Shown here: one piece after another, positions 8,238 through 15,788 of the stretch
Layout of the letters: every line of letters starts with the position of its first letter
How positions within the stretch are numbered: position 1 is the first letter of the stretch
Origin: Candidatus Planktophila lacus
Lineage (GTDB): Bacteria; Actinomycetota; Actinomycetes; Nanopelagicales; Nanopelagicaceae
Reading direction: 5' to 3'
Assembly: GCF_002288385.1 (NCBI RefSeq)
Contig: NZ_CP016783.1
Coordinates: 372,001 to 436,000, forward strand
Length of the DNA stretch: 64,000 bases
Translations under genes and position numbers: made by a program
Notes under the pieces: model-generated
Told to the model about the DNA's origin: nothing
The model's input: the letters and a program-made list of their open reading frames with translations, nothing else
Database searches by the model: none

Positions 8238-9131
8238 CTAACTAATTTTTCTAACCATTTGTGCAGCACGAGCAACTGCTGCTTCAACATCTAACTCATC
8301 GCCAAACAGTAATGCGCGCCCCGGTACTAAGCCGCGGATATTTGGAACTTTCAGAGCGTTATCCCATTTAGCAAAGACATCTTCCCAATTACTGCCGGGA
8401 TCTCCACCTAACAATAAAATTGGGCAGCTAGTTGCTGCAGCCACCTTTTCAGGGTTGGCTGGCGCAGGAATTTTCAACCAGGTAAATGCTGAAGACGAAC
8501 CAAGTCCAGAGGCGATAGAAACTACTTTGATTAACTTCTCTTCAGAAGGATCAAGAACTGCTCTGCCGTTCTCATTCTTAATATATGGAAGTGGCTCAAT
8601 CATCGATACGAGTTCAAAATCTGCAAGTTGTGTTGTCACGGCCGCGACCATCTCAATGGTTCGCGCGGTGCCAGGATCGGTCTCATCGATGCGCAGCAAA
8701 GTCTTTCCACCATCTAGCCCCATGCTGCGAATATGTTCGGCATCGTAGGCAGTCAGGCGATCATCTAGTTCCCATGAAGCGCCAATAATTCCGCCGCGGT
8801 TCATAGTTCCGATCGCGACTTTGCCTTCCAAAGCACCGAGCCAAGCCAATTCTTCGAGAATATCTGCGCTAGCCATTACGCCATCAACGCCTGGAAGAGC
8901 TAAGCCTCTAACCAACTTATCGAGCAGAATAAATCGATCTGCGATCGCAGTTGGATTATTTCCTGCCGCAATTATTCCGCGCGCGGTGTGGTCGGCTGCG
9001 AGCAAGAGCAAACGACCATCTTTACCTGCAACGCTGCGACGTGATCTCTTCTTTAGAGCAAGTTGGAAAGATTTAGGGTTATTGATGCGCGCTTCAATTA
9101 GTTCGAGGTAATGCTTTTGCTCTAACTTCAC
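8238..9131 (-). CDS. (beta/alpha)8 aldolase of the Cgl0159 type, IolJ-like
   Basis: 297 residues with a class I aldolase/DeoC-LacD-like barrel: RLLLLAADHTARGI near the N-terminus, an IGTMNRGG strand, KTLLRID, TWLKIPA with the likely Schiff-base lysine, and LLLGGDPGSN near the C-terminus. It belongs to the Cgl0159 family found in actinobacterial inositol clusters. The expected reaction is cleavage of 2-deoxy-5-keto-D-gluconate 6-phosphate to dihydroxyacetone phosphate and malonate semialdehyde, the step after IolC. Its ATG overlaps the iolC stop by 4 bp, so the two are translationally coupled. Function is inferred from family and context. Confidence 0.8.
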   Translation of the reverse strand: MKLEQKHYLELIEARINNPKSFQLALKKRSRRSVAGKDGRLLLLAADHTARGIIAAGNNPTAIADRFILLDKLVRGLALPGVDGVMASADILEELAWLGALEGKVAIGTMNRGGIIGASWELDDRLTAYDAEHIRSMGLDGGKTLLRIDETDPGTARTIEMVAAVTTQLADFELVSMIEPLPYIKNENGRAVLDPSEEKLIKVVSIASGLGSSSAFTWLKIPAPANPEKVAAATSCPILLLGGDPGSNWEDVFAKWDNALKVPNIRGLVPGRALLFGDELDVEAAVARAAQMVRKIS

Positions 9132-10087
9132 CGATTGCTCCCCATCTCTTCTATAAATCTATTTAAAATCTCTAGCGTTGGCATGGCATCTGCGCACATT
9201 AACTCAGATGCCAAATAGGCACCAGCAGCATTTGCGAAGGCACCGATCTTTTCCAGATCCCACCCGCTCAGTAACCCATGGATTAACGCCCCACCAAAGG
9301 CATCTCCGGCGCCCAACCCGCAAACCAATTTTATTGGCAAAGGCTTGACGACATGCACCTTCTCTTTAGTCGCCAGCAAAACTCCATCGCCGCCCATTTT
9401 TACAATCGCTAATGTGATGCCGCGATTCAATAAATCATCTGCCGCCTTATTCGGATCGGTAATCCCCAGTGCAACATCGCATTCAGCGATATTTCCAATA
9501 GCGATCGTGCAATGTGAAAGCGCACGTTGCGCAGCAGCCCGAGCATCTTCTCTGCTCTTCCAGAACGATGGTCGATAATCTAGATCGATAATGGTTTCCT
9601 TTGCGCGGCCTCTTATCTCAAGCCACTGGAAGATACTTTCTGCAGTCGTTCCTTGAGAAAGCGCGCAGGCGCTGACCCAGAAGTTCTTAGCGCTCTTCAA
9701 AGTCTGGTCATCAATATCTGAGGCGATGAGTTGAGTATCAGGTGCTGACGGTTGGCGATGAAAAATTATCTTCGGATCTTCAGGTGGATCTTGTGAGGCA
9801 AGAACAACGGGAGTTAGTCCGCTTTCAGCAACCTTCACAAAACTTGTATCTACGCCAAAACTTTGCAGCTTATTAACTACAAACTCACCAAGTGGATCTA
9901 CGCCAACCTTGGTAACAATCGCGCTCTTATGACCGAACCTTGCTGCGGCGACTGCAACATTTGTAGGAGATCCACCAATAGATTTTTGAAAAGTCTGTGG
10001 CTGGCTAAAGGAGGTGTTTATCTGCTCCGAGAAAAGATCGACGCTTATTCGACCCACAGTTAACAGGTCGAGAGGGGATGTCATCAT
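9128..10087 (-). CDS. iolC: 5-dehydro-2-deoxygluconokinase
   Basis: 319 residues, PfkB-type sugar kinase. N-terminal DLLTVGRISVDLF, a glycine-rich IGGSPTNVAVAAARFG substrate loop, and the C-terminal anion hole with catalytic aspartate, GLGAGDAFGGALIHGLL. It phosphorylates 2-deoxy-5-keto-D-gluconate with ATP. First gene of the minus-strand iol run. GTTAGGAA lies just before the ATG as ribosome binding site, and a divergent symmetric -10 lies ~47 bp upstream. Assignment to IolC rather than another PfkB kinase rests on both the N-terminal pattern and the iolB/aldolase neighbours. Confidence 0.9.
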   Translation of the reverse strand: MMTSPLDLLTVGRISVDLFSEQINTSFSQPQTFQKSIGGSPTNVAVAAARFGHKSAIVTKVGVDPLGEFVVNKLQSFGVDTSFVKVAESGLTPVVLASQDPPEDPKIIFHRQPSAPDTQLIASDIDDQTLKSAKNFWVSACALSQGTTAESIFQWLEIRGRAKETIIDLDYRPSFWKSREDARAAAQRALSHCTIAIGNIAECDVALGITDPNKAADDLLNRGITLAIVKMGGDGVLLATKEKVHVVKPLPIKLVCGLGAGDAFGGALIHGLLSGWDLEKIGAFANAAGAYLASELMCADAMPTLEILNRFIEEMGSNR

Positions 10088-10134
10088 TTCCTAACTTAAA
10101 AGAACGGAGGAGCGCTTCATTATTTATAGCCCAA

Positions 10135-10144
10135 ACTATATAGT
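10135..10144. promoter_or_regulatory. Palindromic divergent -10 (ACTATATAGT) between iolC and the plus-strand operon
   Basis: The 10-bp perfect palindrome gives TATAGT on both strands: plus at 10139-10144, minus at 10140-10135. It sits between iolC (start 10087, minus) and the oxidoreductase-dgo run (start 10183, plus). Predicted leaders are roughly 30-40 nt each way, consistent with visible ribosome binding sites on both sides. It may also be a regulator site. Confidence 0.5.
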
Positions 10145-10182
10145 GAAGGTCTTGCTTAGTGGAATACGGAGTAGTCCAGCAG

Positions 10183-11157
10183 ATGAGAATTGCAGTCATT
10201 GGCGCTGGTCGAATGGGCGCTATTCGCGCCGAAGATTTGCTTTCAGGTGGCGCTGAAGTAACTCTCTTTAACCGCAGAGATAATGTGGCGAAAGAGTTAG
10301 CTCAGAAATTGAATTGCAGTTCAGCGGAATATTCAGATCTTCTCAAGTTAAGTTTTGATGGTTATGTCGTGGCGACCGCGACAAATTCGCACATTGCAAT
10401 TTTGGATCAGTTGATTCCCCTTGGAAAACCGATACTTTGCGAGAAACCAATTTCACTCACCGTTGAAGAGACAGATTTAGTAATTGAGAAATGTAAAAAG
10501 CATGGAACAGAAATCCAGGTTGGATTTCAGCGGCGCTTTGATCCACCGATTTCCGTTGCTGCCAACAAAGTTTCTTCGGGCCAAGTTGGAACGCTCTACG
10601 CGATGCACATGTACGCACACGATCACCAACCTTCTACCTTGGAATTCCTAGAAGGTAGCGGCAGTATTTATCGCGATCTACATGTTCATGATTTCGATCT
10701 TGTTAGATGGATTACTCAGAGCGAGATAAAAAAGGTCTATGCAACACAGTCTGTACGCGAACATCAACAATATGCAAAATACAACGATGCCGATGTTTCG
10801 CTAATCTCCCTAACCACCGAATCGGGAGTTCAAGTTGCAATAACTGGTACCCGCCATAATCCTATTGGCCACGATGTTCGCTTTGAAGTCTTTGGCTCTA
10901 AAGATTCAATTGCCGTAGGGCTAAATTTGAAGACACCGATTCACGATATTGAAGGGGAAATCGGCTTCAGCGAAATCAGATACACCGGCTTTATTGAACG
11001 CTTCCGCCAAGCATTTGCTGAAGAATCTCACGCCTTCATTAAATTCGTAGAAGGAAAAACTCCAAACCCATGTCCGCCTATCAATGCGCGCCAAGCGCTT
11101 CGCGTGGCCATTGCTTGTGAAGAATCAATTCTTAGTGGTTCTGCAGTAGAATTGTAA
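10183..11157 (+). CDS. Gfo/Idh/MocA family oxidoreductase heading the dgo run
   Basis: About 324 residues from ATG 10183, which puts MRIAVIGAGRMG right at the N-terminus; GTG 10159 would add 8 residues and is less likely. GGAG lies upstream. The EKP signature (PILCEKPISLTVEET) and a catalytic-type stretch RDLHVHDFDLVRW follow. This pattern resembles bacterial inositol 2-dehydrogenase (IolG) and related sugar dehydrogenases. It precedes dgoK by 4 bp, so it could oxidise inositol or a galactose-type sugar for the pathway downstream. I cannot choose between these from sequence. Confidence 0.85.
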   Translation: MRIAVIGAGRMGAIRAEDLLSGGAEVTLFNRRDNVAKELAQKLNCSSAEYSDLLKLSFDGYVVATATNSHIAILDQLIPLGKPILCEKPISLTVEETDLVIEKCKKHGTEIQVGFQRRFDPPISVAANKVSSGQVGTLYAMHMYAHDHQPSTLEFLEGSGSIYRDLHVHDFDLVRWITQSEIKKVYATQSVREHQQYAKYNDADVSLISLTTESGVQVAITGTRHNPIGHDVRFEVFGSKDSIAVGLNLKTPIHDIEGEIGFSEIRYTGFIERFRQAFAEESHAFIKFVEGKTPNPCPPINARQALRVAIACEESILSGSAVEL

Positions 11158-11161
11158 TCTG

Positions 11162-12022
11162 ATGAAGTTTGTAGCGATTGACTGGGGAACTTCATCCTTT
11201 CGCGCTTGGTTGATTGAACGCGATCAAATCTCTGACTATCTCCAAACCGATCAGGGCGTTAAGAACTTCGCCTCCGGCTCTCATAGCGCCTATCTAATTG
11301 AAGTCTTAGGTAAGTGGCAAGGACAATACGATCGCATCATCGCAATAGGAATGATTGGTTCGAGTATTGGTCTTTATGAGACTGATTTCTCTCCACTGCC
11401 GATTGATATCGATGAAGTAAGCAACTCTCTTATTCAAGTACCAAACTTTGAACCAGCTCTTTACATCGTGCCAGGTGTTTCAAAGGCTGGAGATGTAATG
11501 CGTGGGGAAGAGTCACAATCTCTTGCTTCAGGGCTTGAAAATGGGCTAGTTATATCGCCTGGAACACATAGTAAATGGGTTGAAATTAAGAGCGGAAAGA
11601 TTACAGATTTTCGAACCTATCTAACTGGAGAGCTCTTTGAAATACTGAGAAATCACAGCACTCTTTCCAAGGCAACTGATTCATCAGCAAAATTAGTTGC
11701 CTCCGGAGATTTTGTAGAAGGCCTTAACGCACAAACCTCTGACTTAACGCATGATTTATTTGCAATCCGCGCCAACTGGTTACAAGGCAAGACCGAGGAT
11801 GCATCGCGGGAGTACCTCTCGGGGCTATTAATCGGCGCCGAAATCAAGTCTGCAAAGAGTTGGTGTCAGGCAAGTGAGGCAAGGATTGTCGCATCGGATT
11901 CTCTTGCCGAAATCTATATATTTGCGCTTTCCCACTTTGGAATTAAAGCAACCGTTGAAAATAGTGGACAACTAATCAATTACTTCGTAGCGCTAGCGAA
12001 AAAGGTGGAGAGTAAATCATGA
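11162..12022 (+). CDS. dgoK: 2-dehydro-3-deoxygalactonokinase
   Basis: 286 residues of the DgoK family. The N-terminus has the ASKHA-like phosphate-1 motif FVAIDWGTSSFRAW; further on are IAIGMIGSSIG, VPGVSKAGDVMRGEE and VISPGTHSKWVEI, all typical of DgoK. It phosphorylates 2-keto-3-deoxy-galactonate at C6. It overlaps the next gene (dgoA) by 4 bp (ATGA), indicating coupling of kinase and aldolase, as in other dgo operons. Confidence 0.92.
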   Translation: MKFVAIDWGTSSFRAWLIERDQISDYLQTDQGVKNFASGSHSAYLIEVLGKWQGQYDRIIAIGMIGSSIGLYETDFSPLPIDIDEVSNSLIQVPNFEPALYIVPGVSKAGDVMRGEESQSLASGLENGLVISPGTHSKWVEIKSGKITDFRTYLTGELFEILRNHSTLSKATDSSAKLVASGDFVEGLNAQTSDLTHDLFAIRANWLQGKTEDASREYLSGLLIGAEIKSAKSWCQASEARIVASDSLAEIYIFALSHFGIKATVENSGQLINYFVALAKKVESKS

Positions 12023-12654
12023 ATACATCTGAGCAACTCTTTAGTAATCTGAAATCTGCCCCAATCATCGCAATCCTTAGGGGAGTAACTCCAGATAAAG
12101 TCTTGGAGGTGGGAGATCTTCTAATTTCTGCAGGCGTTAAAGTTATCGAAGTTCCACTTAATAGTCCCGATGCCTTTTTAAGTATTAAAGCCCTGCGTGG
12201 CCATCTTTCGCCAGATTTCACCGTTGGCGCAGGTACTGTGTTAACAGTCAGCGATGTAGAAAAGATTGCCAAGGCAGGTGCTGAAATTTGTATCAGCCCT
12301 AACCTTGATTTAGAAGTTGTCTCAGCTGCCCAGAAACTTGGATTAATCCCTGTACCGGGAGTAGCAACTTCTTCAGAGTTCTTTGAAGCCTATAAACATG
12401 GCGTCAGAACTATGAAGTTATTCCCGTTCTCCAATCTAGGCGTTCCATTTATGAAAGCACTGCAATCAGTTTCACCAAAAGATGCACACTTAATTCCAGT
12501 CGGTGGGGTTTCTGTTGAAGATACTTTTGAACTTGTTCAATCAGGTGCGCTAGCAGTTGGTATCGGTAATTCACTTTACGATCCAAAAATATCAAACGAT
12601 GAATTTATTGAACGCTGTTCAAGTACCAAGAAAGTAATTGCTAGATTTGCTTGA
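12019..12654 (+). CDS. dgoA: 2-dehydro-3-deoxy-6-phosphogalactonate aldolase
   Basis: 211 residues, KDPG/KDPGal class I aldolase. PIIAILRGVTPDKV is near the N-terminus, the catalytic glutamate is in KVIEVPLNSP, and GAGTVLTVSD and the Schiff-base lysine in RTMKLFPFSN (~135) are visible. It splits 2-keto-3-deoxy-6-phosphogalactonate into pyruvate and glyceraldehyde 3-phosphate. It sits between dgoK and dgoD, completing the De Ley-Doudoroff sequence in this operon. The start overlaps the dgoK stop. Confidence 0.92.
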   Translation: MNTSEQLFSNLKSAPIIAILRGVTPDKVLEVGDLLISAGVKVIEVPLNSPDAFLSIKALRGHLSPDFTVGAGTVLTVSDVEKIAKAGAEICISPNLDLEVVSAAQKLGLIPVPGVATSSEFFEAYKHGVRTMKLFPFSNLGVPFMKALQSVSPKDAHLIPVGGVSVEDTFELVQSGALAVGIGNSLYDPKISNDEFIERCSSTKKVIARFA

Positions 12655-12725
12655 TTAAGGTTATTGCCAAGATTAGACTTCATAAATACTTAGAAATCAC
12701 TTAATTTAAATTATTGGGGGCTATC

Positions 12726-13910
12726 TTGAAAGTTACTAAGTTCGAATTATTTTTCGTTGCCCACCGCTGGCTCTTTCTAAAGATTGAAACCGATGAAGGT
12801 ATTTCTGGTTGGGGCGAGCCTGTACTTGAAGGCAAGGCGCTCACGGTAGCCACAGCAGTCGACGAATTAATGGACCACGTAATTGGTAAAGATCCATTCC
12901 AGATCGAACGTCACTGGCAGAGAATGAAGAAGGGTTCCTTCTATCGTGGAGGCGCAATCATGGATTCGGCCATCTCAGGCATTGATCAAGCGCTCTGGGA
13001 TATAAAAGGCAAAGCTCTAGGTGTACCTGTCTATCAATTACTTGGCGGACAAGTTCGCGATCGAGTGCGCATTTATGGCCATGTTGGTGGAGTTGGCGGA
13101 AAAGATGGATACACCCACAATCCAATCGCCGAAGATATTAAAGAGATCTTGGCTAACGCCGATACTCAGTTAGCAAGAGGCTTAACCGCACTTAAATTTG
13201 CGCCTTCTGATGGCTTAGAACATATAGACACCGCGCAAGAGCTAAAAAATATTGTTGCTCGCGTTACTGCGGTTAGAGAACATGTCGGCGATAAAATCGA
13301 TATCGCACTTGATTTCCATGGCCGCTTTAGCCTTGCTATGGCTCGCAGAGTCTTCCCTTACCTAGAGCCATTAAATCTTTTATTTATTGAAGAACCGGTT
13401 CTTCCTGAATTTTCTGACAAGTTTGATTTGATCGTGGCTTCCACATCTACCCCGATTGCAACTGGAGAGCGCCTCTTCGATCGAAAAGATTACAAAGATG
13501 TGCTTCGCTCTGGAATCGCCGTTGCTCAGCCTGATTTGAGTCATGCTGGCGGCATCTCTGAATGTCGCAGAATTGCAACAATGGCTGAAACTTACGATGT
13601 CGCCGTTGCTCCGCACTGCCCACTTGGACCGATCGCCCTTGCAGCATGCTTGCAATTAGATTTTGCTACCCCGAACTTCTTAATTCAAGAACAAGTACTT
13701 GGCCTTGGTCGCGGCAATAACGGTTCGCTAATGAAGTATTTAGTTGACTACTCCGTCTTTGATGCACCCGATGGATATATCGAACTTATGACTAAGCCAG
13801 GTTTAGGTATTGAAGTAGATGAAGCAGAGGTTCGTAAGGCCGCTGAAAACGGACATCGTTGGCGCAATCCTGACTGGACGCACCACGATGGATCACTTGC
13901 AGAGTGGTAA
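12726..13910 (+). CDS. dgoD: D-galactonate dehydratase
   Basis: About 394 residues, enolase superfamily (mandelate racemase subgroup). The N-terminus closely follows known DgoD proteins: MKVTKFELF, then RWLFLKIETDEG and GWGEPVLEGKA. Metal ligands are seen in IDIALDFHGR, LFIEEPV and ATGERLF, and the base region in VAPHCPLGPI. It dehydrates galactonate to 2-keto-3-deoxygalactonate. The frame opens at TTG 12714, but TTG 12726 has GGGGG 5-6 nt upstream and gives the family's usual MKxTK start, so I prefer it. The gene ends 3 bp from the convergent transporter operon. Confidence 0.92.
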   Translation: MKVTKFELFFVAHRWLFLKIETDEGISGWGEPVLEGKALTVATAVDELMDHVIGKDPFQIERHWQRMKKGSFYRGGAIMDSAISGIDQALWDIKGKALGVPVYQLLGGQVRDRVRIYGHVGGVGGKDGYTHNPIAEDIKEILANADTQLARGLTALKFAPSDGLEHIDTAQELKNIVARVTAVREHVGDKIDIALDFHGRFSLAMARRVFPYLEPLNLLFIEEPVLPEFSDKFDLIVASTSTPIATGERLFDRKDYKDVLRSGIAVAQPDLSHAGGISECRRIATMAETYDVAVAPHCPLGPIALAACLQLDFATPNFLIQEQVLGLGRGNNGSLMKYLVDYSVFDAPDGYIELMTKPGLGIEVDEAEVRKAAENGHRWRNPDWTHHDGSLAEW

Positions 13911-13913
13911 GAC

Positions 13914-14819
13914 TTACTCTTTAACCGCTCCGGCTGACAGGCCGCTAATGAAATATCTATTGAAGAAGATAAAGATGATTGTTAGCGGAATTAGCGCATA
14001 TAACGATGCTGCCATTAACTGCGCCCAATCGATTCTATATTCGCCAACTAGCTGACCGATGCCAACCGGCACTGTCTTCATCTCTTCATCTTGGGTTAGA
14101 ACAAGTGCAAATATGTACTCGTTCCAGCCAGATATAAATGAATAGATTGTTGTTGCAGCAAGTCCTGGCCAGGAGAGCGGAAGAATCACGCTACGGAAGA
14201 TTCTAAAGCGCCCTGCGCCATCGATCTGTGCCGCAAGATCTAGATCTTTGGAAATTCCGTCGAAGTAACCACGCATCATCCAAGTACAGAATGGGATGGT
14301 AAATGAGACATAGGTAATGATTAGCGCCGCGTGGGTGTTAATCAAACCGAAGGTCATATAGATCTTGTAGAAAGGAATCAATAACATAATCGATGGGAAT
14401 AGCTGGCTAGCGAGCAGAAAAGCCATAAATGTTCCGTGGCCTCTAAATTTAAATCTAGATAGCCCATAAGCCGCAAATGCCGAGAATGTAACGGAGATGA
14501 AGGTTGCGGCGCTAACGACTATCAGCGAGTTGCGGAAGTAAGCCAAGAATGGGTGATCAATCCAAACCTGTTTGAAAGCATGAAGCGTTGGATTCTCAGG
14601 AATAATCTGAGGAGGAAGTGAGAAGAGATCCTCTTCATTCTTTAGAGATGTAGAAATAATCCAAAGTATTGGAAAGAGGATGAGAGCAGAGAAGAAGAAA
14701 AGGACGCTATAACTTGTGAGGTTGGTTATCTTCCGAGCGACCTTTACATCGCTCATTAGCCCGTACTTCTTCTCGTTAGCCATCGGTTCTTTAATCAATG
14801 TCTCTTTAATCGTTGTCAT
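13914..14819 (-). CDS. Sugar ABC transporter permease, MalG type
   Basis: 301 residues with about six hydrophobic segments and the C-terminal NRYFISGLSAGAVKE tail typical of MalG/UgpE-like permeases (CUT1 family). The EAA-like cytoplasmic loop is LAAQIDGAGRFRIFRSVILP. It forms the inner-membrane channel together with the MalF-type permease encoded just upstream, whose 3' end overlaps this gene by 14 bp. The cluster lacks an ATPase gene, so a shared ATPase encoded elsewhere (as with MsiK in other actinobacteria) is inferred. The last codons lie 3 bp from the convergent dgoD. Confidence 0.92.
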   Translation of the reverse strand: MTTIKETLIKEPMANEKKYGLMSDVKVARKITNLTSYSVLFFFSALILFPILWIISTSLKNEEDLFSLPPQIIPENPTLHAFKQVWIDHPFLAYFRNSLIVVSAATFISVTFSAFAAYGLSRFKFRGHGTFMAFLLASQLFPSIMLLIPFYKIYMTFGLINTHAALIITYVSFTIPFCTWMMRGYFDGISKDLDLAAQIDGAGRFRIFRSVILPLSWPGLAATTIYSFISGWNEYIFALVLTQDEEMKTVPVGIGQLVGEYRIDWAQLMAASLYALIPLTIIFIFFNRYFISGLSAGAVKE

Positions 14820-15687
14820 TGCGAATCGCCCTTGAGTAGAAGTAACTTGCCGCTAGGAGAATAGTCAAGATAATTACCGACTCAGCAGCTGCTTTGCCGA
14901 AGTTGAAGTCTCCAAAGGCCTGCTGATAAATACTGATAGAGACAACCTTGGTTGCGCCAGCAGGTCCACCGGAAGTCATCAACCAAATCACCGTGAAGTG
15001 CTTAAACCACCAAGCAGTTTCAAGGATGCAGGTAACTAAAAATATAGGGCGCAAGCCTGGAAGTGTTATATGTCTGAACTGCTGGATACGAGTTGCGCCA
15101 TCGATTGCAGCAGCCTCGTAACGCTCTGAAGGGATGTTCTTCATTCCAGCCAACATCATGATCATGACGATTGGATAGCCTTTCCAGGTTGCAACGAAGA
15201 TAACACCGACTAGGGCAGAAGTGCTCGAATCGAACCAGGAAACATCGGAATCAATCAGACCTACGGTGTTTAAAATGTAATTGATCAGCCCATATGTTGG
15301 GTTAAAGAGCCACTTCCAGATAAGCGCAACGACAACCTCGGGTAGAAGCCAAGGAAGCATCAAGATAATTTTAAAAGTTGTAGCAAATTTTAGATTCTGA
15401 TTCAAAATTACAGCCAGTAGAAGGCCGACCACAAAATTGCCAACTACTACAAAGAAAGCGAAGGTTAAGCTGATTTTGAGCGAATTTAAGAACTCTGCAT
15501 CTGTCAGCAGCTCGGCATAATAACGAGCACCAACAAACTTCCATTCACTTATTAGGTTGGTGCGCTGCATACTGATGAAGATCGCATAGCCAAGTGGATA
15601 TATGATCAAAGAGAAAACAATTAATAAAGTGGGCAAAGTGAAGAAGTAGCCGGAACGGCTTTCCCGCTTTTTAAATGCGCTTTTCAT
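14806..15687 (-). CDS. Sugar ABC transporter permease, MalF type
   Basis: 293 residues, about six membrane spans, with a clear EAA loop SERYEAAAIDGATRIQQF followed by ITLPGLRPIF. It pairs with the MalG-type permease downstream. AGAGAGGGAAT precedes the ATG as a good ribosome binding site. The upstream gap from the binding-protein gene holds a strong hairpin. The substrate is not readable from sequence; the neighbouring galactonate genes and the LacI regulator point to a galactose-related sugar or sugar acid. Confidence 0.92.
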   Translation of the reverse strand: MKSAFKKRESRSGYFFTLPTLLIVFSLIIYPLGYAIFISMQRTNLISEWKFVGARYYAELLTDAEFLNSLKISLTFAFFVVVGNFVVGLLLAVILNQNLKFATTFKIILMLPWLLPEVVVALIWKWLFNPTYGLINYILNTVGLIDSDVSWFDSSTSALVGVIFVATWKGYPIVMIMMLAGMKNIPSERYEAAAIDGATRIQQFRHITLPGLRPIFLVTCILETAWWFKHFTVIWLMTSGGPAGATKVVSISIYQQAFGDFNFGKAAAESVIILTILLAASYFYSRAIRNDND

Positions 15688-15723
15688 ATTCCCTCTCTAA
15701 AGAAAATTTAGTGTTATGAAAGA

Positions 15724-15763
15724 GTGACATCGGGAAGAGAATTTCTTCTCTTCCCGATGTCAC
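15724..15763 (-). promoter_or_regulatory. Perfect 18-bp hairpin inside the ABC transporter operon
   Basis: Left arm 15724-15741 and right arm 15746-15763 are perfectly complementary around a 4-nt TTTC loop. It lies in the ~100-nt gap between the solute-binding protein and the first permease. In the direction of transcription no run of T follows, so it is not a classic terminator. A 3' stabiliser for the binding-protein mRNA, or partial attenuation giving more binding protein than permease, is the likely role. Confidence 0.75.
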
Positions 15764-15788
15764 ATTCCCTCAATTTACAGACAGACGG

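Noticed and set aside
15724-15763. Hairpin as a Rho-independent terminator
   Set aside because: No T run follows in the direction of the operon's transcription, and it lies between two genes of one transporter.
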